Shown: positions 45,214 to 54,953, counted from the first letter of the stretch. The stretch: 64,000 bases of DNA from Cupriavidus sp. (GCA_031180665.1 JAPSLP010000001.1:186001-250000); one strand, 5' to 3'. Program-made: numbers and translations. Notes: a model not told the origin generated them from the letters alone.

Positions 45214-46056
45214 TCAGCGCGGAGCGGGGATCGTCCCGGCGCGGCTGGTCACGCTCATCTGCCCTCGATACGACACCTCGCCGATCGGGCCCGCCGCATC
45301 GAAGCTGCGCTCGCTCAGGTCGAAGCGGCCATCGTGGCGCACCCGCAGCACCGTGCTGGCGCGCGTGCCGTACGAGGGGGAACGGATAAAGGCCGACGAC
45401 AGCAGCTTTTCCCATTCGGGCGCAACGCCGGTCTGCGGCAGTTCGAAGTCGCAGGCCTGGCGGGTATCGGCCAGCAGCGCCAGATAGGGCTCGACGCTGG
45501 CATTGGGCGCGCCGGTATCGGCGGCCAGCGTCTCGGCCAGCGCGCCGACGCGGCTGCGCACCTTGGGCCAGGGCGTATCGAGCAGCGCATTGGACAGGCC
45601 GTACAGACCGGGCTTGAGCCGCTGCGGGGCGCCGTCGGGCGAGCGGTTGCTGTACCACCACAGCGCATCCAGATCGCCCGCGAGCAGGTTGAAGCCGTTA
45701 TAGGCGCCGGGGCCGCGAATGCCGGCACCACGGGCCAGATCCCCGACATATTGTTCCGGCGACGCCTCGCCGCGCAGGAAGCCCGCCACCAGCTCGCCAC
45801 GCGAGCGCGCATCGGTGCGCTTTTCGGACGGCGCGCGGTAATTGGTCAGCGCGGCAAAGCGCCCGCCGGCGGTCACGCCCATCCAGGTGCCAGGTTCGCC
45901 GATCACGTCCGCCTGGTCGCGGCCGGCCAGCACCTCGGGCGCATCGTCCCACCAGTGCGCCGGCGCTGCCGGGCGGACATAGAATTCATCGCGATTGGCC
46001 GCGACCACCAACGCATAGTCGGGGTGGGCCTGCCAGGCGACGAGGATCAAACACAT
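45214..46056 (-). CDS. NRDE (TANGO2-like) family protein
   Basis: The 280-residue protein starts at MCLILVAWQAHPDY, placing Cys2 at the N-terminus as is typical of this family, where it may be an Ntn-type nucleophile after methionine removal. The diagnostic AANRDEFYVRPAAPAHWW is present, then GTWMGVTAGGRFAALTNYR. TANGO2 homologues affect haem or lipid homeostasis, but the bacterial function is unresolved. It is 60 bases downstream of the DUF4936 gene on the same strand. Confidence 0.92.
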   Translation of the reverse strand: MCLILVAWQAHPDYALVVAANRDEFYVRPAAPAHWWDDAPEVLAGRDQADVIGEPGTWMGVTAGGRFAALTNYRAPSEKRTDARSRGELVAGFLRGEASPEQYVGDLARGAGIRGPGAYNGFNLLAGDLDALWWYSNRSPDGAPQRLKPGLYGLSNALLDTPWPKVRSRVGALAETLAADTGAPNASVEPYLALLADTRQACDFELPQTGVAPEWEKLLSSAFIRSPSYGTRASTVLRVRHDGRFDLSERSFDAAGPIGEVSYRGQMSVTSRAGTIPAPR

Positions 46057-46116
46057 AAGCCATTCCTTGTTGCGGTCCGCTGCATCGGTGCAGTGCATCG
46101 GTACAGCGGCGCCGCG

Positions 46117-46407
46117 CTACAACAGGTCCAGGTCGACGAACCGTTCGACCTGGCGCTCGCCTTCGAGCCAGTGCTGCAAACCGCTTTGCCGCCACAGACC
46201 GTCGAGCGTCGCATCGAAGGCCGGCGGCACGTCGGCATAGGCCTCCATCCAGGTCTGCAGGCCGGCGCGGGTCTCGGGCCTGCGCATCAGCGTACCACCG
46301 ATCCCGGTGGCTTCGGCCACAGTGGCCATCCAGCGGTGCCAGTACGGCAGCGCTTCGGCGGCCTCGTGCTCGCGCACGCGGAAGTAGACGAACAGGTGGT
46401 CGCTCAT
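46117..46407 (-). CDS. DUF4936 family protein
   Basis: The 96-residue protein starts at ATG 46407 (MSDHLFVYFRVREHEAAEAL) with GGAGATGCC upstream; a longer frame runs into ygfZ and is not credible. It resembles the small betaproteobacterial DUF4936 family, of unknown function, usually next to ygfZ and an NRDE gene, as here. The sequence ends ERFVDLDLL. Confidence 0.85.
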   Translation of the reverse strand: MSDHLFVYFRVREHEAAEALPYWHRWMATVAEATGIGGTLMRRPETRAGLQTWMEAYADVPPAFDATLDGLWRQSGLQHWLEGERQVERFVDLDLL

Positions 46408-46444
46408 GGCGGCATCTCCTTGCGGACCTGGGATTTGCGCAGCC

Positions 46445-47452
46445 TTACGCGGCCGGATCGGTGGCCAGCAGCGGCACGGGGTAGGGCAGCTCGCCCACGG
46501 CGACCGCCAGCCCCTCTGCATGGCCCAGATGGAGGCTGGCGCCGGCCGCATCGATCTTGAGCTCGGCCAGCGCGTCCCAGCCGGCGCCATCGGGTTTGGG
46601 CGCGGCGTTGACGATCATGCCGCTCGGCTGGCCGGGATCGTCGGCGCGATAGATTTCCGCGCCTTCGTCCGGCGTCTCGCCTTCGCCGCTGACCAGCCAC
46701 ATGCGGCGCTTGAGCGTGCCGCGATACTGGCTGCGCGCGACGACTTCCTGGCCCGGATAGCAGCCCTTGCGGAAATTGACCCCGCCCAGCAGCTCGAAAT
46801 TGATCATCTGCGGCACGAACTGTTCCTGCGTCGCCACCACGATGCGCGGGATCCCGGCGCGGATCTCCAGCCAGTCCCACAACTGCGCATCGGCCGGCAG
46901 CAGCGTGGTGCCGAGCGTTTGCTGCAGGGCATCGGCCTGCGCGGCGGGCGCCACGACTTGCCAGCGCGGCACGCCATCGGCGTCGGGCAGGCGGATCACC
47001 GTGGCCTCGCCGGCGCTGGCGGTAGCCCAGGGCTCGGCGGGGGCGGGCAGACCGGCAGCGGACAGCGCGCTGCCACCCTTGGCGCCGGCCACGCCGACAA
47101 TGCCGGCGTCGGCGCCCAGGTCCGACAGCTTGGCCTTGGCGCGCAGCACGAACATCGACAGCCGCTTCTGGATCGCCGGCTGCAGGTCAGCCGATAGCTG
47201 CATGGCGATGCCCTGGGCATCACGCCAGATCAGCAGCGTCGCCAGCAGGCGGCCCTTGGGCGAGCAATAGCCGGCCAGACGGGCCTGCCCCGGGGACAGG
47301 TCCTCGACGGCATTGGTCAGCTGGGTATGCAGGAAGGTGGCGGCGTCATCGCCGGCCACGCGGATCAGGCCCAGATCGGCGGGGCGGCAAACGACGCCGT
47401 CCTGGCGCAGGGCGGCGAACTGGGCGGCGCGGGCGGGATTGGGGGCGTGCAT
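46445..47452 (-). CDS. ygfZ: Folate-binding tRNA-modifying/Fe-S maintenance protein YgfZ
   Basis: The 335-residue protein starts at ATG 47452 (MHAPNPARAAQFAALRQDGV). It carries the diagnostic motif KGCYPGQE with C231, and the GcvT-like fold blocks FLHTQLTNAVEDLSPGQAR and YCSPKGRLLATL. YgfZ uses tetrahydrofolate to support iron-sulfur enzymes such as MiaB. It is divergent from mltG, a common arrangement in this order. Confidence 0.93.
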   Translation of the reverse strand: MHAPNPARAAQFAALRQDGVVCRPADLGLIRVAGDDAATFLHTQLTNAVEDLSPGQARLAGYCSPKGRLLATLLIWRDAQGIAMQLSADLQPAIQKRLSMFVLRAKAKLSDLGADAGIVGVAGAKGGSALSAAGLPAPAEPWATASAGEATVIRLPDADGVPRWQVVAPAAQADALQQTLGTTLLPADAQLWDWLEIRAGIPRIVVATQEQFVPQMINFELLGGVNFRKGCYPGQEVVARSQYRGTLKRRMWLVSGEGETPDEGAEIYRADDPGQPSGMIVNAAPKPDGAGWDALAELKIDAAGASLHLGHAEGLAVAVGELPYPVPLLATDPAA

Positions 47453-47739
47453 GGATTGACTTCGATTCGGAGCCGGCGCGCGGGCCGGCACGGTTGGCGG
47501 ATGGCTTGTGCAGGGCTTGTCACAACTTGTGACGCAGCGAGCGGCGGCCCCTGACAAGGCTCCCGGTATTATATGGGTCTGCCGTCATTGCGGCCGGCGG
47601 CCGTCTTTCGGTCACCCGTTGAGCCTGCCACCCCTGCTGCCTGCCCGTTTTGGAGCTGCACGGCAGCCCCGGCGGCGCCGATTCACGAGAGACCCTCGCT
47701 TATCTCCGCAGTTTGATCCGCTCTTATCCAAGCTTGTCG

Positions 47740-48735
47740 ATGAAACGTTTTCTATCCCGGCTGGTTCTGGCCGCCGTGGCATTCGCGCTGGCCGCCGCCG
47801 GCGCCTTCGCCTGGTGGGCCAACCAGCCGCTGACGCTGCGCAGCTCGCCGCTCGAAGTGATCGTCAAACCCAATTCCAGCGTGCCGAGCGTCGCCCGTCA
47901 GGTGGCCCGCGGCGGCGTGCCGATCGATACCCGGCTGTTCGTGCTGCTGGCCCGGCTGACCGGCAATCACGCCAGCCTGAAGGCGGGTGGCTACCAGTTC
48001 GAGAGCGGCGTCACGCCGCTGCAGGTGATCGGCCGCATCGCCCGGGGCGAGGTCAACCACCATGTGCTCACTGTGATCGAGGGCTGGGAATTCCGCCGCA
48101 TGCGCGCCGCCGTCGACGCCCATCCCGCGCTGCGCCACGACACCAAGGGTATGAGCGAGGCCGAGCTGCTCAAGGCAATCGGCGCCACAGAGACCTCGGC
48201 CGAGGGGCTGTTCTTCCCCGATACCTATCTGTTCGCCCGCGGCAGCAGCGATGTCGAGCTGTACCGGCACGCCTACCGGGCGATGCAGCGGCGGCTGAAC
48301 GAGGCCTGGAACGCGCGCTCGCCCGACCTGCCGTACAAGACGCCCTACGAGGCGCTGATCATGGCCTCGATCGTCGAGAAGGAGACCGGCCAGGCGGCCG
48401 AGCGGCCGATGATTGCCGCGGTCTTCATCAACCGGCTGCGCAAGAACATGATGCTGCAGACCGATCCGACCGTGATCTACGGCATCGGCGAGGTGTTCGA
48501 CGGCAATCTGCGCAAGCGCGATCTGCAGGCCGACACTCCGTACAATACGTACACCCGCGCCGGCCTGCCGCCCACGCCGATTGCCTTGCCGGGCGTGGCC
48601 TCGCTGGCGGCGGCGACCACCCCGGCGCCGACCGACGCGCTGTATTTCGTCGCCCGCGGCGATGGCACCAGCCACTTCTCCAACTCGCTTCCCGAACACA
48701 ATCGCGCGGTCGATCAATACCAGCGCGGCAAATAA
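47740..48735 (+). CDS. mltG: Endolytic murein transglycosylase MltG
   Basis: The 331-residue enzyme cuts nascent glycan strands at the inner membrane. An N-terminal anchor ([20 protein letters not shown]) is followed by a LysM-like subdomain and the YceG domain. Catalytic E213 lies in [10 protein letters not shown], with [12 protein letters not shown] and [18 protein letters not shown] as further family blocks. The start is ATG 47740; the upstream in-frame extension lacks a ribosome site. It is 17 bases from tmk. Confidence 0.95.
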   Translation: MKRFLSRLVLAAVAFALAAAGAFAWWANQPLTLRSSPLEVIVKPNSSVPSVARQVARGGVPIDTRLFVLLARLTGNHASLKAGGYQFESGVTPLQVIGRIARGEVNHHVLTVIEGWEFRRMRAAVDAHPALRHDTKGMSEAELLKAIGATETSAEGLFFPDTYLFARGSSDVELYRHAYRAMQRRLNEAWNARSPDLPYKTPYEALIMASIVEKETGQAAERPMIAAVFINRLRKNMMLQTDPTVIYGIGEVFDGNLRKRDLQADTPYNTYTRAGLPPTPIALPGVASLAAATTPAPTDALYFVARGDGTSHFSNSLPEHNRAVDQYQRGK

Positions 48736-48752
48736 TCACGAACATCATCGCC

Positions 48753-49367
48753 ATGCGCGGAACATTCATTACCTTCGAAGGCATCGACGGCGCCGGCAAG
48801 AGCACGCACCTGGTCTGGTTCGCCGAGCGGCTGCAGCAGCGGCTGGGGCAGGGCAGGCGTGTGGTGACCACGCGCGAGCCAGGCGGCACCGCGCTCGGCG
48901 AGGACCTGCGCCAACTGCTGCTGCACCGGCCGATGCATCTGGAGACCGAGGCGCTGCTGATGTTCGCCGCCCGGCGCGAGCATCTGGCCGAAGTGATCGA
49001 GCCGGCGCTGGCGCGCGGCGATTGGGTCATCTCGGACCGTTTCACCGATGCCACCTTCGCCTATCAGGGCGGCGGCCGGGGCCTTGCCCGGGAACGGCTG
49101 GAGACGCTGGAGCGCTGGGTGCAGGGCGATCTGCAGCCGGACCTGACGCTGCTGTTCGACGTGCCGCTGGAGGTGGCCAGCGCCCGCCTGGCCGGGGCGC
49201 GCGAGCCGGACAAGTTCGAGGCCGAGTCCGCTGCATTTTTTGCGCGCACGCGGGCCGAATACCTGCGGCGGGCAGAGCAGGCGCCGGCGCGCTTCCGCCT
49301 GATCGACAGCACACGGCCGATCGCCGAGATTCAGACAACACTTGAACAGATTCTGGTAAGCCTTTGA
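48753..49367 (+). CDS. tmk: Thymidylate kinase
   Basis: The 204-residue kinase phosphorylates dTMP to dTDP. P-loop [11 protein letters not shown] (8-18), the DR(F/Y) motif in [19 protein letters not shown] and the lid region REPDKFEAE are present. It is followed by a gap of 117 bases with a 15-base palindrome before holB. Confidence 0.96.
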   Translation: MRGTFITFEGIDGAGKSTHLVWFAERLQQRLGQGRRVVTTREPGGTALGEDLRQLLLHRPMHLETEALLMFAARREHLAEVIEPALARGDWVISDRFTDATFAYQGGGRGLARERLETLERWVQGDLQPDLTLLFDVPLEVASARLAGAREPDKFEAESAAFFARTRAEYLRRAEQAPARFRLIDSTRPIAEIQTTLEQILVSL

Positions 49368-49414
49368 AATTAAACCGGCATCACGATTCTATGATGAGAC
49401 CGCCGGGCCGATCG

Positions 49415-49429
49415 TTGCAGTGACTGCAA
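49415..49429. promoter_or_regulatory. Perfect palindrome TTGCAGT-G-ACTGCAA between tmk and holB
   Basis: Seven-base arms around one G lie 56 bases before holB in a relatively AT-rich gap. It could be an operator for a holB promoter or a weak attenuator hairpin. No binder can be named. Confidence 0.4.
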
Positions 49430-49484
49430 TAGCGTCGAATCCTGCCAAACAACATCAAATATTGCCGATAACTCATTGATTTCC

Positions 49485-50516
49485 ATGCTCTATCCCTGGC
49501 AAACCGAAGACTGGCGACAGCTGATGGCGCTGCGCGGCCGGCTGCCGCACGCGCTGCTGCTGCACGGTCAGCAGGGCATCGGCAAGCGGGACCTGGCGCT
49601 GCACTTCGCCCAGGCGCTGCTGTGCGACACCCCGCTTGCCGACGGCCAGCCGTGCGGCACCTGCGCCGCCTGCCACTGGTTCGGCCAAGGCAACCATCCG
49701 GATTTCACCGTGGTGCGGCCGGAGGCGATGGAGGGCGGGGAGGCGGATGCCGAGGCCAAGGCCGACGACGGCGGCGGCAAGAAGAAGGCCCCCAGCAAGA
49801 TCATCCGGATGGAGCAGGTGCGGGCGTTGATCGAGGCGGTCGGCATCGGTACGCATCGATCCGGGCTGCGTCCGGTCGTGGTCTACCCGCTCGACGCCCT
49901 GCAGCACGAAGGCGCCAACGCCCTGCTCAAGACCCTGGAGGAACCGCCGCCGGCGACGGTGTTCCTGCTGGTCACGGACCGCATCGACCGGATCCTGCCG
50001 ACCATCCTGTCGCGCTGCCGTCAGGTCGCGCTGCGCCGGCCCAGCGAGCAGGCCGCGCTGGAATGGCTGCGCGCCCAGGGCGTCGCCGATGCGCCGGCCC
50101 AGCTGGCCCAGGCTGGGGGGGCGCCATTGACCGCCTTGCATGCGGCCGAGGCCGAGGAACTGCCGCTGCAGCGCTGGCTGGTCGGGCAACTCGCCAGCGG
50201 CCCGGCGCTCGACGCGCTGGCCGCCGCGGAACAGTTGCAGAAGCTGCCGGTGCCCTCGGTACTGGGTATCCTGCAGCGCTGGACCTACGATCTGCTGGCC
50301 TTGTGCCTGGGCGGCGAGGCCGGGGCGCGCTATTTCCCCGGCGAGATGGCCTCGCTGCGACGCTGCGCCGGTGCCACCGACGCGCATCGGTTGCAGGCGT
50401 TTGCCGCACGGCTGGTCCAGCACCGGCGCCACGAGCAGCACCCGTTGGCGGCGCGGCTGGTGATGGAGGCGGTGCTGATGGACTACCGGCATCTGTTCCG
50501 GCGGCAGCCGGCCTGA
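49485..50516 (+). CDS. holB: DNA polymerase III subunit delta'
   Basis: The 343-residue clamp-loader subunit starts at ATG 49485. It has the HGQQGIGKRDL P-loop-like region (28-38), zinc-finger cysteines C47, C57, C60 and C63, and the SRC motif LPTILSRCRQV. An insertion of about 25 charged residues (EGGEADAEAKADDGGGKKKA) lies between the zinc module and the sensor region. It sits in the conserved mltG-tmk-holB-tatD neighbourhood. Confidence 0.94.
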   Translation: MLYPWQTEDWRQLMALRGRLPHALLLHGQQGIGKRDLALHFAQALLCDTPLADGQPCGTCAACHWFGQGNHPDFTVVRPEAMEGGEADAEAKADDGGGKKKAPSKIIRMEQVRALIEAVGIGTHRSGLRPVVVYPLDALQHEGANALLKTLEEPPPATVFLLVTDRIDRILPTILSRCRQVALRRPSEQAALEWLRAQGVADAPAQLAQAGGAPLTALHAAEAEELPLQRWLVGQLASGPALDALAAAEQLQKLPVPSVLGILQRWTYDLLALCLGGEAGARYFPGEMASLRRCAGATDAHRLQAFAARLVQHRRHEQHPLAARLVMEAVLMDYRHLFRRQPA

Positions 50517-50600
50517 GCGCCACTTGCACAGCCCATCGCGCACATCTCATACGTGACTTGAAGTTACTACGATAACGACTTGATTTAAAAGAAGAGAAAC

Positions 50601-51137
50601 ATGGAAGCAAGCGGTTTTACCGTGCGTGACGCACAGCGCCAGGACCTGCCTGGCATCGTCGCGATCTACAACGGCACGGTCGCCTCGCGCATGGTCACCG
50701 CCGACACCGAGCCGGTCAGCGTGGCCTCGCGCCAACCCTGGTTCGATGCCCACGGGCCCGCGCGCCGGCCGCTGTGGGTGGTCGAGGATGCCCATGGACA
50801 ACTGGCCGGCTGGCTCAGCTATTCGGACTTCTATGGCCGTCCGGCCTATGCGGGCACCAGCGAGGTGTCGATTTATCTGGACGATCGCTACCGCGGCCAA
50901 GGCCTGGGCCGGCTGCTGCTGGAACGGGCGATGACCCACGCCCCGGCCATCGGCGTGAACACCTTGCTCGGTTTCATCTTCGGCCACAACGCGCCCAGCC
51001 TGGCACTGTTCGAGCGGCTGGGCTTTGCCCGCTGGGGCGAGCTGCCCCGCGTCGCGGTGCTCGACGGCGTCGAGCGCGACCTGATCATCATGGGGCGGCG
51101 CGTCGATCAAAGCGCTCAATCCGCCCGCTCCGCCTGA
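50601..51137 (+). CDS. GNAT-family N-acetyltransferase, phosphinothricin acetyltransferase-like
   Basis: The 178-residue enzyme has the acetyl-CoA motif DDRYRGQGLGRLLLERAM and the PAT-family pattern IVAIYNGTVASRMVTADTEP. Relatives acetylate phosphinothricin, methionine sulfoximine or similar amino groups. It is placed between holB and tatD, where a pilZ-type gene or nothing is usual, and is preceded by an AT-rich leader with a near-palindrome GTGACTT-G-AAGTTAC (50553-50567). This may be a lineage-specific insertion. Confidence 0.9.
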   Translation: MEASGFTVRDAQRQDLPGIVAIYNGTVASRMVTADTEPVSVASRQPWFDAHGPARRPLWVVEDAHGQLAGWLSYSDFYGRPAYAGTSEVSIYLDDRYRGQGLGRLLLERAMTHAPAIGVNTLLGFIFGHNAPSLALFERLGFARWGELPRVAVLDGVERDLIIMGRRVDQSAQSARSA

Positions 51138-51151
51138 TTACCCGATTTGCC

Positions 51152-51949
51152 ATGTTCGTCGATTCCCACTGTCACCTCGATTTCCCCGACCTGTCCGCGC
51201 GCCTGCCCGAACTGCTGGCCCATATGCAGGAGAACCAGGTCACCCATGCACTGTGCATTTCGGTGACGCTGGAGGACTTCCCGCGCGTGCTGGCACTGGC
51301 CGAGCAGCATGCGAACCTGTACGCCTCGGTGGGCGTGCATCCGGACTACGAGGAGGGCGCCGAGGAGCCCACGGTCGAGCGGCTGGTCGCGCTGTCGAAC
51401 CATCCGCGCGTGGTGGGCACCGGTGAAACCGGGCTGGACTACTACCGGCTCAACGGCCGCAGCGTCGACGAGATGGAATGGCAGCGGGAGCGTTTTCGCA
51501 CCCATATCCGAGCCGCGCGCCAGACCGGCAAGCCGCTGATCATCCATACGCGCTCGTCGGCCGAGGACACGCTGCGGCTGATGCGCGAAGAGGATGCCGG
51601 CGCGGTCGGCGGCGTGCTGCACTGCTTCACCGAGACCTGGGACGTCGCCCGGCAGGCGCTGGACCTGGGCTTCCATATCTCGTTCTCGGGCATCGTCACC
51701 TTCAAGAACGCGGTCGATCTGCAGGAGACCGCGCGCAAGGTGCCGCTGGACCGCATGCTGATCGAAACCGATTCGCCGTACCTGGCCCCGGTACCGTATC
51801 GCGGCAAGACCAACGAGCCGGCCTGGGTGCGGCACGTCGGCGAGTTCATCGCCACGCTGCGCGCGCTGCCGGTGGAGCAGGTTGCGCAGCAGACGACAGA
51901 CAACTTCTTCAATCTGTTCAAGCACATAGAAAGGACTGCTCATGCTTGA
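51152..51949 (+). CDS. tatD: TatD-family metal-dependent DNase/hydrolase
   Basis: The 265-residue TIM-barrel hydrolase has metal ligands H6 and H8 (DSHCHLD), the GETGLDYY block, PLIIHTRSS, GGVLHCFTETWD and IETDSPYLAPVPYRGKTNEP. TatD-type enzymes act on DNA ends or D-aminoacyl-tRNA. It overlaps the ankyrin gene by eight bases. Confidence 0.94.
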   Translation: MFVDSHCHLDFPDLSARLPELLAHMQENQVTHALCISVTLEDFPRVLALAEQHANLYASVGVHPDYEEGAEEPTVERLVALSNHPRVVGTGETGLDYYRLNGRSVDEMEWQRERFRTHIRAARQTGKPLIIHTRSSAEDTLRLMREEDAGAVGGVLHCFTETWDVARQALDLGFHISFSGIVTFKNAVDLQETARKVPLDRMLIETDSPYLAPVPYRGKTNEPAWVRHVGEFIATLRALPVEQVAQQTTDNFFNLFKHIERTAHA

Positions 51950-52655
51950 TATCAAGTCATTGCGCAGCCCCTTGCTGGCCACCGTGCTGGCCGCGGCGCT
52001 GACCGGCGGCGCGCTGCCGGTGCTGGCGGCGCCGGCCGACGACCTCCGGCTGGCGGTCGAACTCGACAATGGCTATGAAGTCCGCAAGCTGCTCTCGCGC
52101 GGCGTCGATCCGAACCTGACGGACCGCCGCGGCGATCCGCTGCTGGTGGCGGCGCTGCGGGAAAAATCGCTGAAGGCGGCCCAGGCGCTGATCGAGGCCA
52201 GGAACCTGGATTTCGACAAGACCAACGCCGCCGGCGAAACCGCGCTGATGATGGCGAGCCTCCAAGGCCAGCTGGACATGGTCAGGCTGATGGTCGAGCA
52301 GCGGCAGGTCGAGATCAACAAGACCGGCTGGACGGCGCTGCATTACGCGGCCACCAACGGCCATCTGGAAATCGTCCGATACCTGCTGGACCAGTCTGCC
52401 TATGTCGATGCGGAGAGCCCGAACGGCACCACGCCGCTGATGATGGCCACGCGTGGCGGCCATATCGAGACGGTCAAGCTGCTGCTGGACGAGGGCGCCG
52501 ACCTGCGGATCCGCAACCAGAAGGGCATGACGGCGATCGATTTCGCCGACCGCTACAACCAGCCCGAGATCGCCCAGGGGCTGCGCTCGCGCTGGCAGAA
52601 GCAGTTCCCCGACACGCCGATGGACGGCAAGGGGAAGGGCAAGGCCGGTTGGTAG
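51942..52655 (+). CDS. Periplasmic ankyrin-repeat protein
   Basis: The 237-residue protein has a signal peptide (SPLLATVLAAALTGGALPVL, cut after LAA). About five ankyrin repeats follow (AGETALMMASLQGQLDMVRL, TGWTALHYAATNGHLEIVRY, NGTTPLMMATRGGHIETVKL). It ends in a Lys/Gly-rich tail KGKGKAGW. It overlaps the end of tatD, so the two are translationally coupled. A protein-interaction role in the periplasm is inferred. Confidence 0.92.
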   Translation: MLDIKSLRSPLLATVLAAALTGGALPVLAAPADDLRLAVELDNGYEVRKLLSRGVDPNLTDRRGDPLLVAALREKSLKAAQALIEARNLDFDKTNAAGETALMMASLQGQLDMVRLMVEQRQVEINKTGWTALHYAATNGHLEIVRYLLDQSAYVDAESPNGTTPLMMATRGGHIETVKLLLDEGADLRIRNQKGMTAIDFADRYNQPEIAQGLRSRWQKQFPDTPMDGKGKGKAGW

Positions 52656-52667
52656 GGGTCGTTCCGC

Positions 52668-53969
52668 TCAGGCATCGTCCGCCAGCCGCACGCCCGTGAA
52701 CTGCCAGCGCTGGTGCGGATAGAAGAAGTTGCGGTAGGTCGCGCGGATATGGGATTCGGGTGTCACGCACGACCCGCCGCGCAGCACCATCTGATTGCTC
52801 ATGAACTTGCCGTTGTACTCGCCGACCGCGCCGGGGCTGGGGCGGAAGCTCGGATACGGCAGGAAGGCGCTGGCGGTCCACTCCCAGACATCGCCGTACA
52901 TCTGCCGCAGCGCGCCGGCGGTGTTCTGCCGGTCGGGCAGCGGCCGCAGTGCGCGGCCCTCGAGAAAATTGCCGGTGGCGGGCAGATTGCGCGCCGCGTG
53001 CTCCCATTCGGCCTCGGTCGGCAGCCGGCGCTCGGCCCAGCGCGCGAAGGCATCCGCCTCGTAGTAGCTGATATGGGTGACCGGGCTCTCCGGATCGACC
53101 GGATGCATGCCGCGCAGCGTCATCTGCCACCAGGTGCCGTCGCGCTCCTCCCAGTACAACGGCGCCTCGATGCCTTGCTCGCCGACCCAGCGCCAGCCGT
53201 CCGAGAGCCACAGGCCGGCGCTGCGATAGCCGCCGTCCTCGATGAATTCGAACCACTGCCGGTTGGTCACCGGATGCGAGCACAGCTGGTAGGGGCGCAG
53301 CAGTACCTGGTGACGCGGCCCCTCGCAATCGAAGGCGAAGCCCGCGCGGTCCTGGCCCATTTCATGGCCGATCGCGACCACGCCGCCGGAGAACGTCAGC
53401 CATTCCGGCACCGGCCGCGGGTCGGCGATCACCGGCGCCACCAGTTCCGGCGCGAACGCCGGCTTGAGTGGGTTCTGCGCAAACAGATGCAGGATGTCGG
53501 TCAGCAGCAGTTCCTGGTGCTGCTGCTCGTGATTGAGGCCCAGCTCGATCAGCGCGGCTTCCTCGTCGGTCTGCGCGCGCATCAGCAGGTCGAACATCGC
53601 CTCGTCGACCGCTTCGCGGTAGGCCAGCACCTCGTCCAGCGTCGGCCGGCTCAAGAGTCCCCGGCGCGGGCGGGGATGGCGCGCGCCGACCGCCTCGTAA
53701 TACGAATTGAACAGGTAGCGGTAGCGCGCATCGACCGGCTCGTAATCGGGAATGCGCGCCGTCAGCACGAACTCCTCGAAGAACCAGGTGGTATGGGCCA
53801 GATGCCATTTGGCGGGGCTGGCATCGTCCATCGATTGCACCGTCGCGTCGGCGTCGCTGATATCGGCCACCATCGCTTCGGTGGCGGCACGGATATGGCG
53901 ATACCGGGACAGCAGCGCCGGCTCCTGGGGCGGGTGGACGACGCTGGCGGGCAACAGGGAAGAGGGCAT
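52668..53969 (-). CDS. egtB: Ergothioneine biosynthesis protein EgtB (sulfoxide synthase)
   Basis: The 433-residue iron enzyme joins hercynine to a thiol substrate. The start is ATG 53969 (MPSSLLPASVV). The DinB-like N-domain supplies the iron histidines H59 (WHLAHTTWFFEEF), H147 and H151 (HEQQHQE). The C-terminal formylglycine-synthase-like domain has SYYEADAFARWAERRLPTEA and LRGGSCVT. The usual partner EgtD (histidine methyltransferase) would be expected just downstream on this strand, but that position holds the convergent ankyrin gene. Confidence 0.93.
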   Translation of the reverse strand: MPSSLLPASVVHPPQEPALLSRYRHIRAATEAMVADISDADATVQSMDDASPAKWHLAHTTWFFEEFVLTARIPDYEPVDARYRYLFNSYYEAVGARHPRPRRGLLSRPTLDEVLAYREAVDEAMFDLLMRAQTDEEAALIELGLNHEQQHQELLLTDILHLFAQNPLKPAFAPELVAPVIADPRPVPEWLTFSGGVVAIGHEMGQDRAGFAFDCEGPRHQVLLRPYQLCSHPVTNRQWFEFIEDGGYRSAGLWLSDGWRWVGEQGIEAPLYWEERDGTWWQMTLRGMHPVDPESPVTHISYYEADAFARWAERRLPTEAEWEHAARNLPATGNFLEGRALRPLPDRQNTAGALRQMYGDVWEWTASAFLPYPSFRPSPGAVGEYNGKFMSNQMVLRGGSCVTPESHIRATYRNFFYPHQRWQFTGVRLADDA

Positions 53970-54189
53970 GCGGGCTCCGGGGTCGATGGCGCGGCGATGC
54001 CTGCCTGGCACCGTCGCCGTGGCCGGTTTCGACCAGCCCGCGCATCGCGCGGCAGCGCCTGCTCCCCCGAGTGGGCGTACGCCGAAACCGCAGGTACGAA
54101 CCGCTCCATCATAGACGCGATCCCTCCCGGGGGGGCGCCGCCCCGCCGCGCCCGGCGGGCGCCGCCCGCGCCTGTCCGTGGCACCGCGA

Positions 54190-54813
54190 TCAGGCAGCCA
54201 GGCGGCCGTTCTCGTCGTTCAGCGCGGCCACGTCGCGCTTGGCGGCGTCCAGGCCGGCAGCCCGGTACTCCGGACCCATCGCCAGGCCATGGGCGCGGAC
54301 ATAGGTGATGTCCGTGATGCCGAGGAAGCGCAGCACCGCGTCGATCGTCACCTCGTGCAGGTCCAGGCCGTTCGGGTCCTGGCGCACGCCGCCGCGCGAG
54401 GACACCACGATGGTCTTCTTGCCGCCGGCCAGGCCCACCGGACCGCTTTCGGTATAGCGGAAGGTGCGGCCGGCCTGGGCGATCCGGTCGATCCAGCCCT
54501 TGAGCTGGCTCGGGATGCCGAAGTTGTATTGCGGCACGCCCAGCACCAGCACGTCGGCTTCGAGGAATTCCTTCAGCCACGCCTCGGTGCGCTCCAGTTC
54601 GGCCTGCTGCACCGGGTCCAGACCTTCCTTCGGGCCGCCCAGCACCGGCAGCAGATGACCGGACAGGTGAGGGGCGGCCTCCTTGTCCAGGTCGCGCACG
54701 GTCAGGGTCGCTTCCGGATGGCGGGCTTGCAGATCCGCCACCACTTGCGCCGTCAGATTGCGGGACACCGAGTTGTCGCCCAGCACGCTCGAATCGATTT
54801 GCAGAATCTTCAT
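54190..54813 (-). CDS. azoR: FMN-dependent NADH-azoreductase/quinone reductase
   Basis: The 207-residue flavodoxin-fold enzyme starts at ATG 54813 (MKILQIDSSVLGDNSVSRNL). It has the flavin-contacting PQYNFGIPSQLKGWIDRIAQAG and SSRGG motifs of AzoR. It reduces azo compounds and quinones. It is divergent from a LysR gene with an intervening palindrome, so it is probably that regulator's target. Confidence 0.93.
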   Translation of the reverse strand: MKILQIDSSVLGDNSVSRNLTAQVVADLQARHPEATLTVRDLDKEAAPHLSGHLLPVLGGPKEGLDPVQQAELERTEAWLKEFLEADVLVLGVPQYNFGIPSQLKGWIDRIAQAGRTFRYTESGPVGLAGGKKTIVVSSRGGVRQDPNGLDLHEVTIDAVLRFLGITDITYVRAHGLAMGPEYRAAGLDAAKRDVAALNDENGRLAA

Positions 54814-54886
54814 CACACTCTCCACATCGGAATTGGTTTGGATGGAAAGAAAGATAAAGGCTGGCGATTGATGTCGGTAGTGACCC

Positions 54887-54899
54887 ATAATGGAATTAT
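54887..54899. promoter_or_regulatory. Perfect inverted repeat ATAAT-GGA-ATTAT in the azoR/LysR divergent promoter
   Basis: The AT-rich palindrome lies 74 bases from azoR and 55 from the LysR gene, in a 140-base divergent gap. It is a good candidate for the LysR binding site and also for overlapping -10 elements. Confidence 0.55.
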
Positions 54900-54953
54900 T
54901 GTTCTATCCGTGGAACGCGCTGCGCCGACCGGACCGGCTGCGCAGCGCTTACG

